Positions 35,163 through 45,132 of a DNA stretch of 64,000 nt are shown piece by piece. The position numbers were made by a program, and so were the translations under genes. The notes under the pieces are model-generated. The model had not been told where the DNA came from. It worked only from the letters and a program-made list of their open reading frames with translations, and searched no databases. Each line of letters opens with the position of its first letter. Positions within the stretch are counted from its first letter, which is position 1. This DNA is from Microdochium bolleyi. Taxonomy: Eukaryota > Ascomycota > Sordariomycetes > Xylariales > Microdochiaceae. Location of the stretch: assembly GCA_001566295.1 (NCBI GenBank), contig KQ964249.1, forward strand, positions 682,001-746,000, read 5' to 3'.

Positions 35163-35651
35163 CTTTGCAACTGTATCACCTTGCGGGTTAGAAGCACTGT
35201 GTTGCTGAGAGACACTGCGACAGCACTTCGGTAGTTTGCGGGAGGGAAGCCTGGGACGAGATGACGGCTGTACAGAGGAATTTGACGATGGTCGGGGCAG
35301 ACAACCGGACGTGCCTGCCGAGGAGCTTCCCCACACTGCCCGCTCCCCCACATCGGCCGGTCGCTGCTCGGCCTTCTGTAATGACCCCACAGATACGGCT
35401 CCGATGCCGCAGTCGACAGTCGACATGTTGTGGCAGCAGGATATATCAACGGGCCGGGAGCAAGGCACCGGCACTGCACGAGACACAGGATGAGGCAAAT
35501 TCGCTTCGTGGGGTGGGTATCTACAATTCATGCGCTGGGACCGAAACACATTACTTGCGTCGATTGAGAGAAACACAACTGGTCACAACCCTTTCCAAGC
35601 TCATCTCCTGCATGGCCAATCCCTGAAGCGGCCCTCCGCGGAAACGCCATG
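35163..35651. other. Intergenic, 0.5 kb
   Basis: Separates the SSADH start from the 3' end of the transposase-derived gene; both genes are on the minus strand. I see no obvious terminal inverted repeat beside the transposase gene here. Confidence 0.45.
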
Positions 35652-37103
35652 CTACTGCATGAAGTGGGTTGATGTGTACAGCTGATGGAGTGGATGCTGG
35701 TGATGCTGGTCGAGCTGATGATGATACACACCAGGCATGGGCAGAGCCTGATGGTGATGCATATTGTTGGATGCTGGCATCGTCGCGAGCACCGGCATCA
35801 CAGCAGTCGCATGGCCAACTCCCGCTGCTGACGACATGCCAGCCTGCTGCTGGTTCCGCTGAGAAGAAGGCTCCGACTGCCGGTTGCGCACCCGCTTTGG
35901 TTGGACGGGCGGGATCTGAACGGGCGGACAATTCGGATCGTCGCACTTGAGATACCCGCCGGCTTCCATGACCTCGCGATGCCGCTGCGGCATCGAGGCC
36001 GCCCACTCGTTGATCCGCTCCTGCGACACAGCCTCCCACGCCTCCTTGGCCGACTCCTTCAGCGTCTCTTCGTCCCAGATGATGTTCGTCTTCATATGCT
36101 CCCTCATGGCGTTCCACACGTCCTCGATCGGTGACAGGTCCGGGCTGCGCGTGCTGCTGGCGTGGCACTTCAGCTTGTACACCTCCGCCCACTGCTTCAC
36201 GACCGACTGGTTGAGCACGTGCTTCCGCGCGACGTCCTCCTCGAGGAAGAACTTGTCCCCGCGGCGGATCCACCGCTTCACGGTTTTGGTCAGCACGTCG
36301 TCCATGTACGCGGTCTGCGTGATCGCTTGCGAGATGGCGCCCACGCTCGTGTACCACACCAGATCGCTCTTGAAGTCGTGGCCCACCGCCGCCCAGCAAT
36401 GCAAGCGGGCGGGCTGTTTCTTGCCACTGCGGCCAGCACCGCCTTCGGAGTCACCAGTGGAAGACTGCTGCTTGACCAGGCAATCCGGGCACTCCTGCTC
36501 TCCCTCACGGCGGATCATCTTGTCGTCACCCTCCGCGCCGAGCGCAAAGTGCGCCTCATCCGCCCACCGCACGTCGCGCCAGGACTCGGGCGTCGGCCGG
36601 GCCGCAAGCGCCTCCTTGGACGCGGTATACCGCGCCTCGGCATAGTCCTTCTGCGTCCAGCCGCGGCCACACCCTTCCACGATGCACCGCCTCCAGTCCT
36701 TCTGCCCGATGATCCTCGCCATCGTGCGCTTGTGCCCCTTGAAATCGATCCCCGCCACGTCCGGGAGGTCATCGTACGGGAGCTTCCGCACCTCGTGCCC
36801 GCCTTCGTACATGAGCCTCTCTATGCGCTCCACCTCGTCCGGGGACAGCAGCGCTCGGCGTCCGCGGTTCTCGACGGGCGGCAGGTGCGACTCGCCCGCG
36901 GCCTCGGCGCGCTCGGCCTCCGAGATGAAGCGCCGCGCCGTGGACTCGGGGATGCCCGCGTGCCGCGCGAGCGCGCGCTGCGAGACGGGCAGGTCCAGGT
37001 CCTTGATCAGGCGCAGCGCGTAGAGGAAGGTGTCCTTGGTCTGGGCTGTGTGGTGCGGCTTCTTGCGCCCGGCGCCGGGGCCGGTGGCGCGGTCCGGCGG
37101 CAT
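35652..37103 (-). CDS. Tc1/mariner-type DDE transposase-derived protein
   Basis: An intronless, intact frame of 483 residues from the ATG at 37103; an in-frame ATG at 37214 would add 37 residues. The N terminus has a helix-turn-helix-like segment (LPVSQRALARHAGIPESTARRFI, about residues 38-60). The catalytic core resembles the DDE_3 endonuclease of Tc1/mariner elements: Asp182 in RWADEAHFALG, Asp290 in FFLEEDVARKH (compare the family's QDNAPxH), and Glu327 in SPDLSPIEDVW, giving a D-36-E spacing. The CxxC pair ECPDC near residue 205 and the Gln/His/Pro-rich tail of about 90 residues are extra to a standard transposase. No terminal inverted repeats or TA duplications were identified at the gene's edges by eye. 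Either a single element with undetected ends or a domesticated transposase is possible. Confidence 0.82.
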   Translation of the reverse strand: MPPDRATGPGAGRKKPHHTAQTKDTFLYALRLIKDLDLPVSQRALARHAGIPESTARRFISEAERAEAAGESHLPPVENRGRRALLSPDEVERIERLMYEGGHEVRKLPYDDLPDVAGIDFKGHKRTMARIIGQKDWRRCIVEGCGRGWTQKDYAEARYTASKEALAARPTPESWRDVRWADEAHFALGAEGDDKMIRREGEQECPDCLVKQQSSTGDSEGGAGRSGKKQPARLHCWAAVGHDFKSDLVWYTSVGAISQAITQTAYMDDVLTKTVKRWIRRGDKFFLEEDVARKHVLNQSVVKQWAEVYKLKCHASSTRSPDLSPIEDVWNAMREHMKTNIIWDEETLKESAKEAWEAVSQERINEWAASMPQRHREVMEAGGYLKCDDPNCPPVQIPPVQPKRVRNRQSEPSSQRNQQQAGMSSAAGVGHATAVMPVLATMPASNNMHHHQALPMPGVYHHQLDQHHQHPLHQLYTSTHFMQ

Positions 37104-37552
37104 ACTGGCAGTCCTCGTGAGCTGTAGACTGGCGCTGTGCTGTATTGAAGATCCGCTGCGCGTCTTGTGGTGGATGGGGTCATGTAAGTTGTGTCGCAGA
37201 CAGAGATGCGTCATTAATTCTTGCGTGAGGAGTGGTGGACCGCGTCGTGGCTCGGAGCTGGCAACCGATACAGTGTGGCCTCTGCCTGTGGTACCAGGTG
37301 GTGGGAAGGCACACTGTGATGGACACTGTTCCTTGCATCATCTTTTTGGTCATGCGCTGCGTGCAGCAAAAGAGTGCATCTCCACACACAATCACGACAA
37401 ACCCCATCCACAAGACAGCACAAATGCGCATGTTGGCGGAGCGCTCACTCCACGAGGATCTTCATCTATTGTATTGACCACGTCTATGAATCTTGCAAGA
37501 ATTTAGGTCGAAAAAGCGGCGGCGCAATTGGACAACCCTTCCTTAAGGCCGC
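37104..37552. other. Intergenic, 0.45 kb
   Basis: Between the transposase-derived gene and the thioesterase gene, both minus. Nothing else is seen. Confidence 0.45.
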
Positions 37553-38386
37553 CTACAGCATCGGCGCATCCGTCGTCAAAGCAATGAACAATGCCTCGCA
37601 GCTCGCCAGCACGGGCCCTTCGAGCCCGCCATGGACAGTGCTGCGGACCTCGCCCTCGATCCAGCACTTGCGCCCCTGGACCTTCTTTATCCTCGCTGTG
37701 ACCAGCAGCACCGCAGACGTGCCCACGGGTCGGTGATACCTGGTGTTGAGGTAGCCCGTCATGTAGCCCGTGTTCTCAAACATGGGCACCCCGCGGAGCC
37801 GGTTGAGCATGGGCACGTAGCCCGTGACCTCGTCGAACAGGGTCGCCACGATGCCGCCATGCACGACGCCCGGCCAGCCCGAGAGGGCCTCCCCCACGCT
37901 GACGAACGCGTGCATCGTGTCTACCCTCTTGGGCACCTCGCCCTCGTCTCCTTGCGGCCCCTCCTGCCCCTCCTCCCGGTGCGAGGCGGACAGCGCCACC
38001 GCCGACCCTTCCCCCGTCGTCGGCGGGAGCTCCTTCTTCTCCGACGACACGACCCCGTCGCCCACTGCGCTCACCAGGCTCTGCGGGAAGAGCCGCGGCT
38101 GGAACTCGTCCCAGAAGAGGATGAACTGCTCGACCGTGTCGGGCGTGTTGAGTGTCCGGGAGAAGAGGTCGTTGGTGCCCATCCGCGCCGACTTGAAGCC
38201 GTCCACGTCGTCGGCGCTGACGGGCGGCGCCCAGATCCGCATCGAGGGAGGGCGCAGCATGTCTGCGCACACGGGCGAGCGCTCAATGAGCTTGGCCACA
38301 TCTGGGTGCTGCCGCACGCGCTGCTCGGCGCGGGTGTACTTTGGCACCTCGCCGCTGCTGCCCGCGGGGGATGTTGTGCTGGACAT
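37553..38386 (-). CDS. Hotdog-fold (PaaI/THEM4-like) thioesterase
   Basis: A single exon of 277 residues from the ATG at 38386; the frame stays open upstream, but those residues do not resemble the family. The N-terminal half (to about residue 165) has a fungal-specific segment with FSRTLNTPDTVEQFILFW and an acidic, low-complexity linker. The hotdog core follows: the signature GWPGVVHGGIVATLFDEVTGY is the conserved HGG-containing helix of 4HBT acyl-CoA thioesterases, with the expected Asp or Glu five residues into the helix, followed by YLNTRYHRPVGTS and ARIKKVQGRKCWIEGEV strands. Such enzymes hydrolyse acyl-CoA or aryl-CoA thioesters. Substrate is unknown. It is divergent from the ornithine cyclodeaminase homologue across 1.2 kb. 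Confidence 0.87.
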   Translation of the reverse strand: MSSTTSPAGSSGEVPKYTRAEQRVRQHPDVAKLIERSPVCADMLRPPSMRIWAPPVSADDVDGFKSARMGTNDLFSRTLNTPDTVEQFILFWDEFQPRLFPQSLVSAVGDGVVSSEKKELPPTTGEGSAVALSASHREEGQEGPQGDEGEVPKRVDTMHAFVSVGEALSGWPGVVHGGIVATLFDEVTGYVPMLNRLRGVPMFENTGYMTGYLNTRYHRPVGTSAVLLVTARIKKVQGRKCWIEGEVRSTVHGGLEGPVLASCEALFIALTTDAPML

Positions 38387-39591
38387 TGTGAAAGATTGAC
38401 CTTGGCGGTCTTGCTGGAAGGTTTGCCGAGGTCCGCGAGACGTGCGTGTAGTGGAATTGGAGCTGTGCGTCGTGAAGCTGGCGGTAGTTGATGTGCAACA
38501 AGCTGGAACTGGATGTCGAAGTGTAGTCCACCAGCAACCAAGTCTGAATTTATGAGCGGACGAGTGTAGATGATAGAGTTGCAACGTTGACCGGCCGTGC
38601 CGAAGTGCATGCCGAGGTTGCAACGACCCCTGGATGGATGGCGTCGAAACGCGGAATTGGCCCCGCCCTTCCCCCGTGGGGGCCCCGGCCGTTACGGCTC
38701 TTTGCCAGCGCTCGCGCTTGCCGCATGCATCAAGGTATCGATCGGCTGTGATCTTTCATGTCGTGCCTTTCTGGGGGCACAAACATCATGGACCTGTGCG
38801 GGCACGCTATGGATGAATGTGTGAGATGTATTTCTTGCAGCTACCATGCTGGAACATGCAGCTTTTAGATTCTGATCGTAATCACAACATCTGAGCATGC
38901 CCACCCAGATGTGCAATATCTATCGTATGGAGTAGCCGTCACAGCACGGCCTCTGGACAATATTTTGGCGGAACTGTTGCTTAGTCCATGGAATAATGTG
39001 AACTGGTCTTCACCTAAATGGAGCATGTAGTTTGTATACAGGACCCTGCACTGTTAGTAACAATGAATCTGAACTGCGGAGGGAATCAAAGAAAGCTACC
39101 GTGCTCTCGATGGTGCAGCTGCTCGTTGTTGTATCCAGCATAGCACATCCAATCCGGGTTTGCCAAGGCGAGGACAAATTCCGGAGGCGAAAACGCTGAG
39201 CCCAAGATTAGATCATTGGGTTCGCACACGTCGTGACTTCTTGAACTGTACTGTGAAAGATATACCGGCTATCTCTACACCTCTGCATTCCTGTTCTTTG
39301 CAGTATCCAAGGCGAAGCTTGAGGCTCGGCGAGGACTGCCATTCCTGCTTCAAGTCTTTGGGTTGAGTTGTCGATTGTTGTTGTGGGGCCCGCTCCTACA
39401 TCGGCCACTTCCCCTCACCAGATCAGATGTCTGGGCTTACAATATGATGCAATGGCCATAAGCAGCACCCAGCCAAACACATATCAGACCCTGACTACCA
39501 AATCCCCAAAAGTCCAGCGCGACTCCTGGTTTCCTGGACTCGACCCTCGGATCTGTGTTTGTGACAGCCTTCACACTACTCCTGCAACAGC
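38387..39591. other. Divergent intergenic, 1.2 kb
   Basis: Shared upstream region of the thioesterase (minus) and ornithine cyclodeaminase homologue (plus), AT-richer at 38.8-39.2 kb. No coding feature is supported. Confidence 0.5.
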
Positions 39592-40749
39592 ATGGCACCC
39601 CTCACGATCCTCACGGACTCGGACGTCCAGGCCATCCTGCACGGCATCACCCCGGCAGAAGCAGAGCACCTCGCGACGGCACTGGAGGACGCCTTCATCC
39701 AGTACTCCTGCCACGGCGACGCGCAGTACCAGCCGCACCGCAGCGTCATCTCGCGGGAGACCACTGGGGCCACGAGCATCTTCATGCCGGCCACGACGGC
39801 GCAGAACATTGGCGTCAAAATCGTCGGCGTGGGCGGGCAGCCGCGCGAGACACCCACGACGACAGACAGCTCAGCTACTGATGGTGGTGGTGGTGGTGTT
39901 GGTGGCGGGAAGCCGGTGGCAGGGTTGAAGAGCGTCCTCACGCTTTGCGACAGCGCGGGCCAGCCAGTCGGCGTGCTGAACGCCGCTGAGCTCACGGGCT
40001 TCCGCACGGCGCTCGGTTCGATGCTTCTGTACCGTTTGCGCCAGATGACGGAGAAGGTCGTGGTGTTTGGCGCAGGGAAGCAGGCGGAGTGGCACATTCG
40101 GCTTGCGGTGCTGCTGCGAGGAAAGGACATTAGAGAGGTCACAATTGTGAATCGGAACAAGGAAAGGACGAGGCAGTTGCTCGACAAGCTGTCCAAGTCA
40201 TGGCCTTCACACATTGAGCTCGGGGCATTCTCAGAAGACGGTGGCAGCGGCTTGGAGCAGCTCATCGTGGACGCGGACGTGCTCTTCTTCACCACACCGT
40301 CAAAGACACCGCTGTTTCCGGCGAGCTATCTTCTCTCGGACAAGGCGCGGCAGAAGGCGCGATACCTTGGTGCCATCGGGTCATATACGCTCGAAATGGG
40401 AGAGATTGACCCGGCCTTGATCTCCGCCGTGGGGGAGCAGGGTGCCTCTGCCCCGTTCTCATCTCAAGTCTGGCAGGGGCACATCGTGGTAGACAGCCGC
40501 GAGGCGTGTCTGCACGAGGCGGGCGAGTTCGTCAAGTCGGAGCTGAAGCCTGAGAAGTGGCTCGACGTGGGACAAGTCACTGACATGCTCAGACAAGGAA
40601 GGCAGGACAAAGAGATGAAGGAATGGCTGGAGTCTGGGTTCGTGATTTACAAGAGTGTCGGTGTGGGAATAATGGACATTGCGATTGGGAACCAGCTGCT
40701 TGAATTGGCGAGGACGAAGAATGTTGGGACATCTATTGGTAACTTCTAA
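39592..40749 (+). CDS. Ornithine cyclodeaminase/mu-crystallin family protein
   Basis: A single exon of 385 residues from the ATG at 39592. The N-terminal block LTDSDVQAIL and PHRSVI, the GVKIVGV strand (with the substrate-contacting Lys), the ELTGFRTALGSMLLYRL helix, the NAD(P)-binding loop VVFGAGKQAEWHIRLA, and the IVNRNKER, DVLFFTTPSKTPLF and YLGAIGSYTLEMGEID blocks match the OCD/mu-crystallin family. A Gly-rich insert at about residues 88-108 is low-complexity. Members cyclise ornithine to proline with loss of ammonia, or act as ketimine reductases or alanine dehydrogenases; fungal copies are often linked to secondary metabolism. Sequence alone does not separate these. Its stop lies only 122 bp from that of the convergent esterase gene. 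Confidence 0.9.
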   Translation: MAPLTILTDSDVQAILHGITPAEAEHLATALEDAFIQYSCHGDAQYQPHRSVISRETTGATSIFMPATTAQNIGVKIVGVGGQPRETPTTTDSSATDGGGGGVGGGKPVAGLKSVLTLCDSAGQPVGVLNAAELTGFRTALGSMLLYRLRQMTEKVVVFGAGKQAEWHIRLAVLLRGKDIREVTIVNRNKERTRQLLDKLSKSWPSHIELGAFSEDGGSGLEQLIVDADVLFFTTPSKTPLFPASYLLSDKARQKARYLGAIGSYTLEMGEIDPALISAVGEQGASAPFSSQVWQGHIVVDSREACLHEAGEFVKSELKPEKWLDVGQVTDMLRQGRQDKEMKEWLESGFVIYKSVGVGIMDIAIGNQLLELARTKNVGTSIGNF

Positions 40750-40871
40750 GCCGCCCCTCGTAGGAAACAATTTTAACAAATAGCATTGTCTCTGCTACTC
40801 TCAATCTGAGCCTGCGCCGTGTGTGCTGTAAGGATGCTAAGTCTGACGTTGAACAACCTTCACGAAACAGC

Positions 40872-41744
40872 CTACATGTGCCTCTGAACGAACGCGATCA
40901 TATCATCGACCTCTTCCGGCTCTTTCAGCCAGTGACCTTCTTGTTCAGCTCCAGAATAGTCGTAGCACTCCACATTGAAACGAATCTTCCGGAACACATC
41001 GCGTGCTTGCCGTCCGAGCTCGAAATCGACGTACGCATCGTCGGTGCCGTGGCCGGAGAACACAGGGGTGCTCAGCAGAACGTCCCGGGACTGTGCGTCG
41101 AGGATTCGAGTAGCCGCAAGCATGTCGGACGCAAACGTGTCTATTCCCGCATGCTGATGGCGTTCCTGCGTAGATGTCGCGTCCTCAGTACCGCACAGTA
41201 CGTGCTGGGCATCTTCGGCAAAAGGCAGCCATGTGTTTACCATGATGAAACCACCGAGCTTGGGTGCGCTGGTTCCGAGAGTAAAGAGCGTCCACATGGC
41301 AATCGCACCGCCCTGGCTGATGCCTCCAAGGAAAACTTTACTCGAGTCTCCGTTCAGGCGAGTGATCTCGTTCTCGAGAATGCTATGGGTGAAGTCCACT
41401 GCATCTCGGATCCCGGGGGCCTGCAGGTCGCGACCGACAGAAGGGTCTGTGAGCGAAAGAGCGTTGAACCACGCGGGCATGTACTCCTGGAAGGTTTCGC
41501 TCCAGAGCGAGCGTGACGAGGGGAAAACCCAGCGACAACTGGGGAGGAGGGCATTGGCTGCAACAGCGATGGCAGCGTGGTCGCCATTGCCGGTGTCGAA
41601 GAATTCATCGGCGAATTCCTCGCCGGTGCTGCCGCGGCCGTGAAGGGAGATGATGGTCTGGCTGTGGTGGGCAGATGACTCGATAACGAAGCTCTCGCCA
41701 AAGGCCGTAGGCGGCATCGTGGAGATCTCCATGGCTGTCGACAT
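40872..41744 (-). CDS. Acyl-protein-thioesterase-like carboxylesterase
   Basis: A single exon of 290 residues from the ATG at 41744; upstream codons in the frame lack similarity. This is an alpha/beta hydrolase of the phospholipase/carboxylesterase family: TIISLHGRGSTGEEFADEF forms the oxyanion-hole loop, FLGGISQGGAIAMW carries the nucleophilic Ser, FSGHGTDDAYVDFELG carries the catalytic Asp, and GHWLKEPEEVDDMIAF carries the catalytic His. It is longer than yeast Apt1 (about 230 residues) because of inserts before the Asp loop, so it belongs to the fungal subgroup rather than being the depalmitoylase itself. No signal peptide is seen, so it is likely cytosolic. Substrate unknown. The upstream neighbour on the same strand is the Zn2Cys6 regulator. 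Confidence 0.88.
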   Translation of the reverse strand: MSTAMEISTMPPTAFGESFVIESSAHHSQTIISLHGRGSTGEEFADEFFDTGNGDHAAIAVAANALLPSCRWVFPSSRSLWSETFQEYMPAWFNALSLTDPSVGRDLQAPGIRDAVDFTHSILENEITRLNGDSSKVFLGGISQGGAIAMWTLFTLGTSAPKLGGFIMVNTWLPFAEDAQHVLCGTEDATSTQERHQHAGIDTFASDMLAATRILDAQSRDVLLSTPVFSGHGTDDAYVDFELGRQARDVFRKIRFNVECYDYSGAEQEGHWLKEPEEVDDMIAFVQRHM

Positions 41745-41934
41745 TTCTTTAGTGGCAATGACCAACGTACGACTGCGGTACGGATTTCTGTGGGAGTCAG
41801 GGTGCGGTATTGACGAGCGATGGGGGAAGTCGGACTCGACCCAGATCTGGGACTCTGTCCAAGACAAGGAAGGAAGGCAAGAAGCTGCAAGTGGGGTCCA
41901 CCTCAGTGCACCAATTTGTGACATTGTTTGACTT

Positions 41935-43602
41935 TCAGGACTCCGAGGTCCAAAAGCTCGCCCTGAGCGAACGCTCGTCAGCGAAGCATCCGCCAGGCAA
42001 GAAATCCAGCACCCTCCTCGACGGCCCATGTCCACAGCACCGCCTCAGATACTCGCATATCGCTGGCCCCTCCACCCTGGCGCGCAGATCAATCCACCAG
42101 ACGACCTTTCCAGCCCGCCGATACCACAGGTACAGCAGCAGCAACGCCCTGGGCTCCCTTGCGACCAGCAGCGCCCGGAAGGCGCCCTGGATCAGGTTCA
42201 TGAACGGCTCCGTGTGGCCGATGGAGATCTGGCCGCTGCCGCTATTGCCATTCGTGCTGTTCTCGCTGCGGAGGTTGAGGAGACGTGATAGCGCGTGCAA
42301 GGGCAGGAAGTAAGGACTCCCGTCGTTGTTGCTGTCGCTGTCGAGCTCGTATAGTGCGGCTAGGGCAGGATGTATGCCTTGGATCCCTGACTTGGGTAAT
42401 GGGGAGAACATGGTCGCATAAACGGGCATCATGACGTGGAAGATGCTGTCCTCGCGCAGCGGGTCCGTAATGGCCCAGAGGGACATTTTGCCTTCCTTGA
42501 CGAGCAGCCACTGCAGATCGTCCGGCTCTGTCCCTGGTGAGTTGCGCGAGGCTGACTGGTGGCTCACATCTGGAGGCTGATAGCTCTGATCCGCGGAAGG
42601 CGTGGGGAATACTCGGGAGATGTCGCTTGACCATGACGCGGCTGACGACGGGGACAGTGACGAAGACGGAGACGAGGAAGATGGTGTTGATGTCTTGAGC
42701 GGCCATGACTCCTCCGAGGTCAGCCACGTCCCCGCGGGCGCGGAGAAGGCAAGTATCGCGAGGAATGCGGCTGTGCCCCAGACCGCGTCCTTGTGTTGTG
42801 CCTTGATCGGGTGCTGCAGGACCTCGTTGAACAGTGCAATACTCCGCGAACCGTGGAAGCACTCCTCTGCCAGTAACTCGCTGCGCCGGCGAGAAGGATT
42901 CGGATTGAGGTGCCGATCGTATGCGAGAGCGACAGCTATGCTTGCGTGCATGAGGTGTGGATGCTAGATCGTTGGGCCGGGATTAGTTATGATATCACGA
43001 AGCTCAAGCATTGAGAGAACGGGGTTGGAGACAGGGGTAGAGGTCTAGAGGTCTGGGGATATGAAACTCATCATGGCACATACCTCGAATGTAAGTGCTA
43101 GCAACTCCGTGTTCATTTTCTGCGAGTAGGCATTGTCGGGGCTGGCGAGGTTCTGCCCCAGGTACAGGGTGATGAAGTTCCAGCTCCTAGAGTTGAGCAG
43201 GTACGTGGACCCGCGCTCGTCCGCCGTCCAGGTAGCACATGACGGCAGTGCCGCCGGGGGCAAGAGGCAGCTTTCTCCGCTATATTTTCTGCAGGCGGCC
43301 AACTTGCCCAGCTCCGCAAGTGGCTGCAAGTCGGGGATAGTCTTGTCGAAGTTACAAAGAACGCCGAACGAGACGCAGCATCGGCAATGAGGCCTTTTCT
43401 CGTCGCACTATTGCTTCGAAATGTCAGCTCCACTTGTGCTACATGCCGTTGAGGTATTGCCGCCTGATCTGCAGATGCAGGATTGGCTCGGATAGTAACT
43501 GGCCTTGATCTTTCGTAGTTTGCAGTTGCGGCAGCCATAACGTGATCGGCGCCGAAGTTGGCCTCTGCGGGCCGGAGGTATTGCCTGGGGGTGCCCGGAC
43601 AT
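41935..43602 (-). CDS. Zn2Cys6 fungal transcription factor
   Basis: Three exons on the minus strand: 43602-43504, 43407-43084 and 42963-41935, 483 residues. The zinc cluster is formed only when the first two exons are joined: RYGCRNCKLRKIK plus CDEKRPHCRCC and FGVLC give the C-x2-C-x6-C-x6-C-x2-C-x6-C spacing exactly. That join requires an intron beginning GCCAGT rather than GT, apparently a GC-AG intron. The second intron is GT-AG (GTATGT). The rest is the helical middle region typical of fungal-specific regulators (for example LALTFE joined to HPHLMHASIAVAL, and a Ser-rich linker followed by DLQWLLVKEGKMSLW). It lies head-to-tail with the esterase and divergent to the SnoaL-like gene, positions typical of a pathway-specific nuclear activator. 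The target genes are inferred only from location. Confidence 0.85.
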
Positions 43603-44207
43603 ACGTAGCTCCTCGGAGCTCAAGGGTGCTCCTTACCGAAGAGGTAGAAGAGGCTGGATCATCTGCAGCCGATTTCCTTCAGGCTCCTTGCATGGGAGTT
43701 GTCTGAGCGAAGGTTTAGGTAAGACCCCTCCTATACGGTGCATCAGATGTCAGCAAAGGAGCTGCAAGCCCCGGTCAGCATCGGAGGGGCTAACCAGAAT
43801 TCGCGTATGTACTAAGAGCGTAAGTAGGTCGGGCTTTGTTTCCACCTGCCACAATCCGGATATGCTTGTCTCTGATTGGCGGAGGATGCGTCGGTGGGCC
43901 CATTTCCGAGAACTATTCTAATATGACGGACTCGACACCGTATTGTTTCTGTCCTACCAGTGCTGAGTCTGGCAGCACCTGGTTCGCCATATTCCATGGG
44001 CCTTTGCCATGGTCTTGGCTACCTGATTTCTGACTATATATGTCTCACTTATTTGCGCGTCGATATTTCGGGCCTTGACTCCTTGCCTCTTTTAAGAGTA
44101 TGACTCAAAAATTGACCATCCAACCACTCCTCACCACCACCTTGGAGGCACCCCTTTTGCACTTCCTTCGCATCAAGACTTGATGCAGCATAGTAGTCCT
44201 CATCAAA
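43603..44207. other. Divergent promoter region between regulator and SnoaL-like gene
   Basis: About 0.6 kb separates the two start codons. Inverted CGG triplets expected for Zn2Cys6 binding are not conspicuous by eye. No gene is seen. Confidence 0.4.
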
Positions 44208-44750
44208 ATGGCCACCACATTCACCTCACTCCCAGCAGCCCTCAGCCCTCCCCTACCAGATCGCGAAGCCGTCGTCGACGCACTCTTCCGGTGCTGCCAG
44301 GCCTGGGACACGAACGACAAGGCTCTCTTTGACACCAGCTTCACCTCCGACGCCGTCCTGAACCTCAATGGCCGCAGCACGACCGGGCTCGAGGAGATCC
44401 ACAGCGTCTGCAACAGCATCATCTTCCGCGTTGACACGACGCACCTCGCGACAAACGTGCGCGTGCACTTCCCCTCCGAGCACGACCAGCAGAAGGTCAG
44501 TCTGACCGCGACGGTCATCGCGCAGCATTTCGCGGGCGGCAAGGGCATGGACCTGACTCCCGACGCCGACGACCAAGGCCCGCAGCCGATGAACCGCAAC
44601 AGGCACCTCATGTCTGGCGCTCTGTACAGCGGAGACCTGGTTAAGGGTGGCCCCGACGGGCTATGGAAATTTACGCGGTTGAGTGTGAAGCCGAACTGGG
44701 TCGAGGGACACTTTAGTGTTGTGGGCGGGGTGTTCAGCGGCGACGAGTAA
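44208..44750 (+). CDS. SnoaL-like (NTF2-fold) protein
   Basis: A single exon of 180 residues with start context CAAAATGG. The pattern DREAVVDALFRCCQAWDTNDKALF, TSDAVLNLNG, GLEEIHSVC, THLATNVRVHF and a final WKFTRLSVKPNWVEG fits the SnoaL-like/NTF2-fold superfamily: an N-terminal helix pair followed by a curved sheet. Fungal members include polyketide cyclases, dehydratases and isomerases, as well as uncharacterised proteins. His in THLATN and the Asp residues of the helix are where catalytic residues usually lie, but I cannot assign a reaction. There is no signal peptide. It sits between the Zn2Cys6 regulator (divergent) and the tRNA gene. Confidence 0.82.
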   Translation: MATTFTSLPAALSPPLPDREAVVDALFRCCQAWDTNDKALFDTSFTSDAVLNLNGRSTTGLEEIHSVCNSIIFRVDTTHLATNVRVHFPSEHDQQKVSLTATVIAQHFAGGKGMDLTPDADDQGPQPMNRNRHLMSGALYSGDLVKGGPDGLWKFTRLSVKPNWVEGHFSVVGGVFSGDE

Positions 44751-45132
44751 GAGATACATGGGCTTCACTTCACAGGGATATCATAACTGTGTATTCGGCG
44801 AGATTAGGCATACTATGTTGCCCCTGCAATGAAGCAACTGAATCTCTGAACCTTTGTAGCTTCAATACTGTTATGTCCTCTCCTATATGGTCTTTGGGAT
44901 GATGGAAACCCCGAGCAAAGTCGACATCATTGCAGTTATGATGACGGTCACATATGCGACATCGGAGTGTCCATAATGCATATCGTGAACGCAGCCAGCG
45001 TACCAAATGCATAATAAACTTCAGATAGTCTAGGTTGCAACCAGGCTTGAGCTCGAAAGAATGAGCAGTGTTGCGAGATAGAGAGTGCATTAAGCGCCGT
45101 GTGAATTCATAGAAGTACAAGCTTCACCTCAC
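44751..45132. other. Intergenic, 0.4 kb
   Basis: AT-richer 3' flank of the SnoaL-like gene up to the tRNA. Nothing else is seen. Confidence 0.5.

Noticed and set aside
36162..37127. 321-codon plus-strand ORF opposite the transposase-derived gene
   Set aside because: It is antisense to the conserved DDE domain and is Arg/Leu/His-rich without motifs.
43440..43500. Zinc-cluster gene read straight through its first intron as a single exon
   Set aside because: The continued frame loses the last four Cys ligands and soon stops, whereas splicing to 43407 gives exact Zn2Cys6 spacing.
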